Positions 35,101 to 37,813 of a DNA stretch of 37,813 nt are shown here, in pieces. Positions within the stretch are counted from its first letter, which is position 1. Every line of letters starts with the position of its first letter. Below the pieces are notes generated by a model. The model ran no database searches, was not told the DNA's origin, and saw only the letters and a program-made list of their open reading frames with translations. The position numbers and the translations under genes are program-made. This stretch comes from Bacteroidaceae bacterium (GTDB taxonomy: Bacteria; Bacteroidota; Bacteroidia; Bacteroidales; Bacteroidaceae). Location of the stretch: positions 1 to 37,813 of the forward strand of contig JAFRTJ010000066.1 in NCBI GenBank assembly GCA_017427185.1, written 5' to 3'.

Positions 35101-37505
35101 TAGCAGTGGTCGATGGTTCCATAGTACTTGCCTGCGATGCCACCCACGTCAGTTCCACCAGTCAGGTCGGCCTTACTGGAGCAGTAGGTAATGGTGCTTC
35201 CTGCAGCCGTGCCGCAGTTGCCTGCGATAGAGCCCGTATGGCTGGCGAAAGCGGTGTTCTCGCCAATCTGTCCACTCTCGATGTTCACACGCGTGATGGT
35301 GGCTCCCTGGATAGTTCCAAAGAGCATCTGGTTGATGTTCGTGATGGGATAGAACTGTCCGTCGAAGGTACCGCTGTACTTGAAGGAAGGACTTCCAATG
35401 GGCGTATGGTCCACATCGCTGAAATCGATGGGAGCTATCAGTCGTGCATTCAGGCTGTTGTCGCCATTGTTGACCTTGTTGGCAAACCACTCGAGTGCTC
35501 CAGCTGTTGCGATTTCATAATATCCATTGACCAGCTGGGCAAAGTCGGGATCCACAGCGCCGCAGTTGACGCAGACGCCATCCACGAACTCGTGGTCAGG
35601 TCGCACGCTTGTCTGGGTGTTGCCAAAGGTGATCTCACTGCCTTCCTCGACTGAGCCGTCGCAGCGCAGCTGTCCGTTGGCGTATACGATGGAGTGGGAG
35701 GCATCGATGACTGGATAGATGTCTGTCCCCAATGTCTGGCGGAAGACAGGATTGTCGCTGCTCTTCTCGTTGACGTTGTAGGCAACCTCGCCACTGGCAA
35801 ACGCATCCAGGGAAACCACTTCCGTATTCTGAACTACACCACCTGTATAACCACACAAGCGCTCCACACCTTCAATGGGGTTGCTGTAGCAGTTGCGGAG
35901 GACGCAGATGGACTGCATATAGCCGATAAAGTTACCCAGATAATCTGGCACACCCGTTATCTTGGCGCTGTAGACGAAGCAGTTGCTGACAAGGACGGGA
36001 ATGGATGAGTCATTGCCGCTGCCGATGATTCCACCCGTAGTGCTGGAGCCGTCGATCTCGCCTGCATAGTAGCAGTGGTCGACGTTGCCACACATCTTTC
36101 CTATCAGACCTCCAGCATCGTTGGTCGTGCCGTAGATGTTGGCCTTGCTGTAGCTGTTTGTCAGATAGCAGGCTTCAGTAGCTGTACCTGCGATCGTACC
36201 CGTATGGGAACCATAGTTGGTGTTCATGGTCAAGCTACCGCTCTCGATGGCAATGTTCGTCAGGTTGGCTCCTGCGATGGTACCAAAGAGCATGGCATTC
36301 AGGCTGGTGATAGGCTGCAGCCCTCCGTCGAAGGTTCCTCTGTAGGGATTCCCTGGAGTTCCTATGGGCGTGTGTACATATGTATAAAGGTCTATGGGAG
36401 CAGTCAAGCGACCATTCAGACTTGTCTTGCCGTTGTTGACTTGATAAGCAAACCATTCGAGTTTGCCAGGAGTGTCCAGATTGTAGAATCCCTCAGCATC
36501 AGGAGTCACATAGTCGCCCTGCATGCCACCGCAGACGGTGCAGAAGCCGTCCTTGTACTGATGGTCTGGCTTGGGAGTCGTGTTCTCGTTGCTGAAGGTG
36601 AAGGTGCCAGAGGCAGCTGTACCGTCGCAACGTGCGTCACCCACTGCATAGACCCGTGCGCTGGTGGCAAAGGGAGTGGGGAGCTGGTCTGTGCCGATGG
36701 TCTGGTACCATTCGATTCTGTCCTGCGTTCCATTGAGCAGATAGGCGGCCTCGCCGCTGAGCAGCTGGTCGGCAGTCACAGGTTTAACGCCTGACTCCAC
36801 AGCGCCTATCGTGTTGACGTAGTAGCAATTCTTCTGAGTCATGTTGCCACCGTTGCGGCAGAAGGTGGCAGAACCGTTGTAGTCAGCCAGTTCTGCATCG
36901 ACCACCTGGAGAACACTTTCCAGACGGGTGGCACCGCTAAGCCAGCCCACGATACCACCGCAATTGGTGGTCTCTGCGCCATAGATGCCTGCCTGAGAGA
37001 GGGTGAACTCGATGGTGGCATTGCCCTGTCCGATGGCTGCGATACCTCCGTGGGTACCGTCGCCAGTGACGCTGCTCTGGATGCGCACTTTGCTGACGCA
37101 ATGGCTGATGGTACCGCCGTTCAGGTTGCCCACGATGCCTGCGCCATACTTGGCACTGGTCTCGATGTTACCCGCTACGACCAGATTCTTTACTGTACCT
37201 GCGCCCATGTATTGGAAGAGGGCAACATATTCGCTTTCAGCGGAGTAGTTGACAGTGACCGTGTGACCGTTTCCGTCGAAGGTGCCCGCATAGGGGTGTT
37301 CGCCGTTGCCAATCATGGCTGTCTGTTCGCTGAAGTCGATGTCAGCGGTCAGGACAGCATTTGCATCCGTCTCGCCAGCATTTACCTTCTGGGCAAATCC
37401 TGCCAAATCCTCAGGAGTGCCGATTTCATAGACGCCTTGCGCCCAACCATACCCGCTCATGCAGAGCACGAGGAGAGTTGCAAATAGTTTGTAGAACTGT
37501 TTCAT
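32169..37505 (-). CDS. Large secreted GLUG-repeat protein with sorting tail
   Basis: The 1778-aa protein has a signal peptide (MKQFYKLFATLLVLCMSGYGWA). Four blocks of about 220-300 residues follow, at about 23-315, 330-645, 665-960 and 1465-1700. Each block has a '(A/P).D(F/M)S.....G......Y.GTFDG' start and GLUG-like beta repeats (GGIIGSS, GGIAGKYYG). Blocks one to three end in linkers such as 'DHQYKDGFCTVCGG' and 'DHEFVDGVCVNCG'. A helical region (about 965-1110), a ligand-binding-like beta domain (about 1125-1290) and another helical region lie before block four. The tail 'VYDMQGRLIRTNV ... KGIYIVGGKK' resembles T9SS-type sorting tails. Surface adhesion is likely by analogy. Plus-strand frames over 200 codons across it are shadows. 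Confidence 0.85.
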   Translation of the reverse strand: MKQFYKLFATLLVLCMSGYGWAQGVYEIGTPEDLAGFAQKVNAGETDANAVLTADIDFSEQTAMIGNGEHPYAGTFDGNGHTVTVNYSAESEYVALFQYMGAGTVKNLVVAGNIETSAKYGAGIVGNLNGGTISHCVSKVRIQSSVTGDGTHGGIAAIGQGNATIEFTLSQAGIYGAETTNCGGIVGWLSGATRLESVLQVVDAELADYNGSATFCRNGGNMTQKNCYYVNTIGAVESGVKPVTADQLLSGEAAYLLNGTQDRIEWYQTIGTDQLPTPFATSARVYAVGDARCDGTAASGTFTFSNENTTPKPDHQYKDGFCTVCGGMQGDYVTPDAEGFYNLDTPGKLEWFAYQVNNGKTSLNGRLTAPIDLYTYVHTPIGTPGNPYRGTFDGGLQPITSLNAMLFGTIAGANLTNIAIESGSLTMNTNYGSHTGTIAGTATEACYLTNSYSKANIYGTTNDAGGLIGKMCGNVDHCYYAGEIDGSSTTGGIIGSGNDSSIPVLVSNCFVYSAKITGVPDYLGNFIGYMQSICVLRNCYSNPIEGVERLCGYTGGVVQNTEVVSLDAFASGEVAYNVNEKSSDNPVFRQTLGTDIYPVIDASHSIVYANGQLRCDGSVEEGSEITFGNTQTSVRPDHEFVDGVCVNCGAVDPDFAQLVNGYYEIATAGALEWFANKVNNGDNSLNARLIAPIDFSDVDHTPIGSPSFKYSGTFDGQFYPITNINQMLFGTIQGATITRVNIESGQIGENTAFASHTGSIAGNCGTAAGSTITYCSSKADLTGGTDVGGIAGKYYGTIDHCYFAGTIDGTSTVGGIIGSSYDDDNVATVTNCYVYAEVLNGNEEYRGHYVGYAHGKNSITQCWGWSPANKDAGYNGGTLTVTTLKQEDFATGRACYLMNGNSFVNPTWFQTLGEDQSPTLDETHGLIYKISSEEYGCQTDSESLKEMVSFLVNEAGEFSTSVIATTSLIDAYASSLGDLPKVTTREELFAAYHNAESLRKSIETSAAAYDAYDKAVQNIITDILEHEGEIAGPDLEFLITYLEDEIEPCEDYPQGSYPYVILYHVLTTTEVQAETVFAKSLYETAVANGYGVDSEITRLITNANLTDGYNGWQGKVGTGTGGVPEVMIAGECWDNTFDMYQTITGLSDGVYELQANAAYRPYTSIYSTQYVPMLYANDNKVYVSNVCEDMVRVEDAVDQVNCYITPGGNNPDYEYQDEDGNVIGYCMHGYYSCSYGFSAGRHLNRILAYVTDGKLTVGLKSQGSGLGSDWTGFANFRLFYRGTIENATDAINETLAGQVSRANTIMAYEFSSDSNDDMYKKYPNFSQALKDELQQTIIAAASAEDNETKYQIIEKFSQLFQDIYDTKMAYVKMINEADQINASLYEIFEQGGVSKEQLSEGTAAYDAIWDAYEAGSYSKEQALSMEALKETSIYQKVHGAEPELVDGVYQIETPQNLLWLANTVNAGNGSVKAIQTAPLDMSEVLWHPMGNNSYLFTGSYDGQFYPITNIPAMFIGMADGATVTRVAIESGHIASNTDIATHCGSIIGAVGTSLPCNISYCYSKADMSGGTDVGGIAGKYYGNINYCYFAGTIDGTSTVGGLIGSSHDGTYGFTAKNCFVYTNLLVGNVTYLGDLIGYCHEGSKFQDIWTTSTIGKVGGYMGGQQENINFVSEEEFFSGMVAYSLNELAPTTTWYQNLGEDLYPVLNPTHKTVIISAEGTIVNGDPGTAIENIDMTSSERTNVYDMQGRLIRTNVAVRNSLVNLPKGIYIVGGKKVQK

Positions 37506-37564
37506 GGTTCAATGCTTTTTAGTTGATATTATGTTAATATGTCTCTTTTTTCTGTTTTCTGTCT

Positions 37565-37596
37565 CAAAGTTACAACTTTTTTTTCATTCCTGCAAG
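37565..37596 (-). promoter_or_regulatory. Promoter of the GLUG-repeat gene
   Basis: On the minus strand TAACTTTG (37572-37565) is a full -7 consensus match, and CTTG (37596-37593) lies exactly 20 nt upstream as the -33 box. Transcription would start near 37559, about 55 nt before the ATG at 37505. Confidence 0.7.
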
Positions 37597-37732
37597 TTTT
37601 TTCTGCTGTTTGTCCCATTTATTTCTTTGTTTTATGAAAAATCTTTTAATTATGCATATTTATCTTCAATAAAAGTTTGCGTCCGATGGCAAGGTGAAGT
37701 CAAAATCCAATTGTTCTGTCCAGTAGCATACA

Positions 37733-37764
37733 CACAGTATCACAGTATCACAGTAACACAGTAA
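37733..37764 (+). repeat. Octamer tandem repeat at the right edge
   Basis: Two CACAGTAT units and two CACAGTAA units (8 nt each) lie in tandem, followed by CATTTGCG. Unit length and copy number equal those of the GTCGTTTT arrays at 104-140 and 13868-13904, but the sequence differs. No gene is present between 37506 and the window end. Confidence 0.85.
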
Positions 37765-37765
37765 C

Positions 37766-37813
37766 ATTTGCGATTTTCAAAATGTGAGATGAAATTTTAT
37801 ATTATATATATAA
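37766..37813. other. ATTTGCG plus TA-rich tract at the right edge
   Basis: ATTTGCG (37766-37772) is followed after 27 nt by a TA-rich tract (ATTATATATATAA, to the end). At the left edge the octamer fragment is followed by ATTTTTGCG (11-19) and, after about 25 nt, TTATTATATATATATAA. The order and spacing are alike. The window stops inside this structure. Confidence 0.5.

Noticed and set aside
32586..35654. Two plus-strand open frames over 300 codons opposite the GLUG-repeat gene
   Set aside because: Their Val/Ala/Asp/Gly-rich sequence mirrors the repeats of the real minus-strand gene, which has a signal peptide, promoter and sorting tail.

Overview
The window looks like chromosomal DNA of a Bacteroidales bacterium, most likely Prevotella or a close relative. 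The evidence is several Bacteroidetes-type promoters (TTTG-like box, about 20 nt, TAnnTTTG), start sites without clear Shine-Dalgarno sequences, two secreted proteins with the Prevotella-style C-terminal 'Y-D-x-Q-G-R ... GIYI.GGKKV' tail, and metabolic genes whose family members are typical of gut anaerobes. No rRNA, tRNA, CRISPR array, integrase or transposase gene was seen.

Region 1 (about 1-14,830) is accessory DNA. It holds a type I restriction-modification locus (hsdR, hsdM, hsdS) with two extra genes inside it: an exported Sel1-repeat protein and a four-helix-bundle/coiled-coil protein. Next comes a three-gene cassette of unknown function (8171-10358) bounded by its own terminators. A tightly overlapping five-gene operon follows (10570-13869). 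It encodes a DUF3127-like OB-fold protein, two small proteins, a VirE_N/BT4734-like primase-type protein and a P-loop DUF3987-like primase-helicase, and it is preceded by a promoter and a symmetric leader hairpin. All of this is bracketed by an exact 37-nt inverted repeat built of four octamers (104-140 and 13868-13904). Immediately outside lies a DUF5675-type gene broken by a 139-nt multi-hairpin insertion, then a field of low-complexity repeats.

Region 2 (14,836-30,612) is a long plus-strand run of housekeeping and catabolic genes. aldA (lactaldehyde dehydrogenase) and lutABC would carry lactaldehyde through lactate to pyruvate. They are followed by an ABC-F ATPase, a lipoprotein M13 peptidase, metA (predicted acetyl-CoA type), a U32 peptidase-family protein, a zinc-ribbon membrane lipoprotein and a large secreted GH76 mannanase-like enzyme. 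A bidirectional terminator closes the run.

Region 3 (30,689-37,505) is on the minus strand. It has a Tat-exported, ferredoxin-containing aldo/keto reductase and a 1778-residue secreted GLUG-repeat protein with its own promoter. The last 80 bases repeat the layout of the first 60 (octamer tandem repeat, ATTTnGCG-like block, TA-rich tract), so a second element of the same class may begin just outside the window.

The best candidates for something undescribed are the 13.8-kb module bracketed by octamer repeats, the unknown three-gene cassette inside it, the symmetric leader RNA, and the small multi-hairpin element that broke the DUF5675 gene. All functional statements come from reading motifs by eye; no database search was possible.
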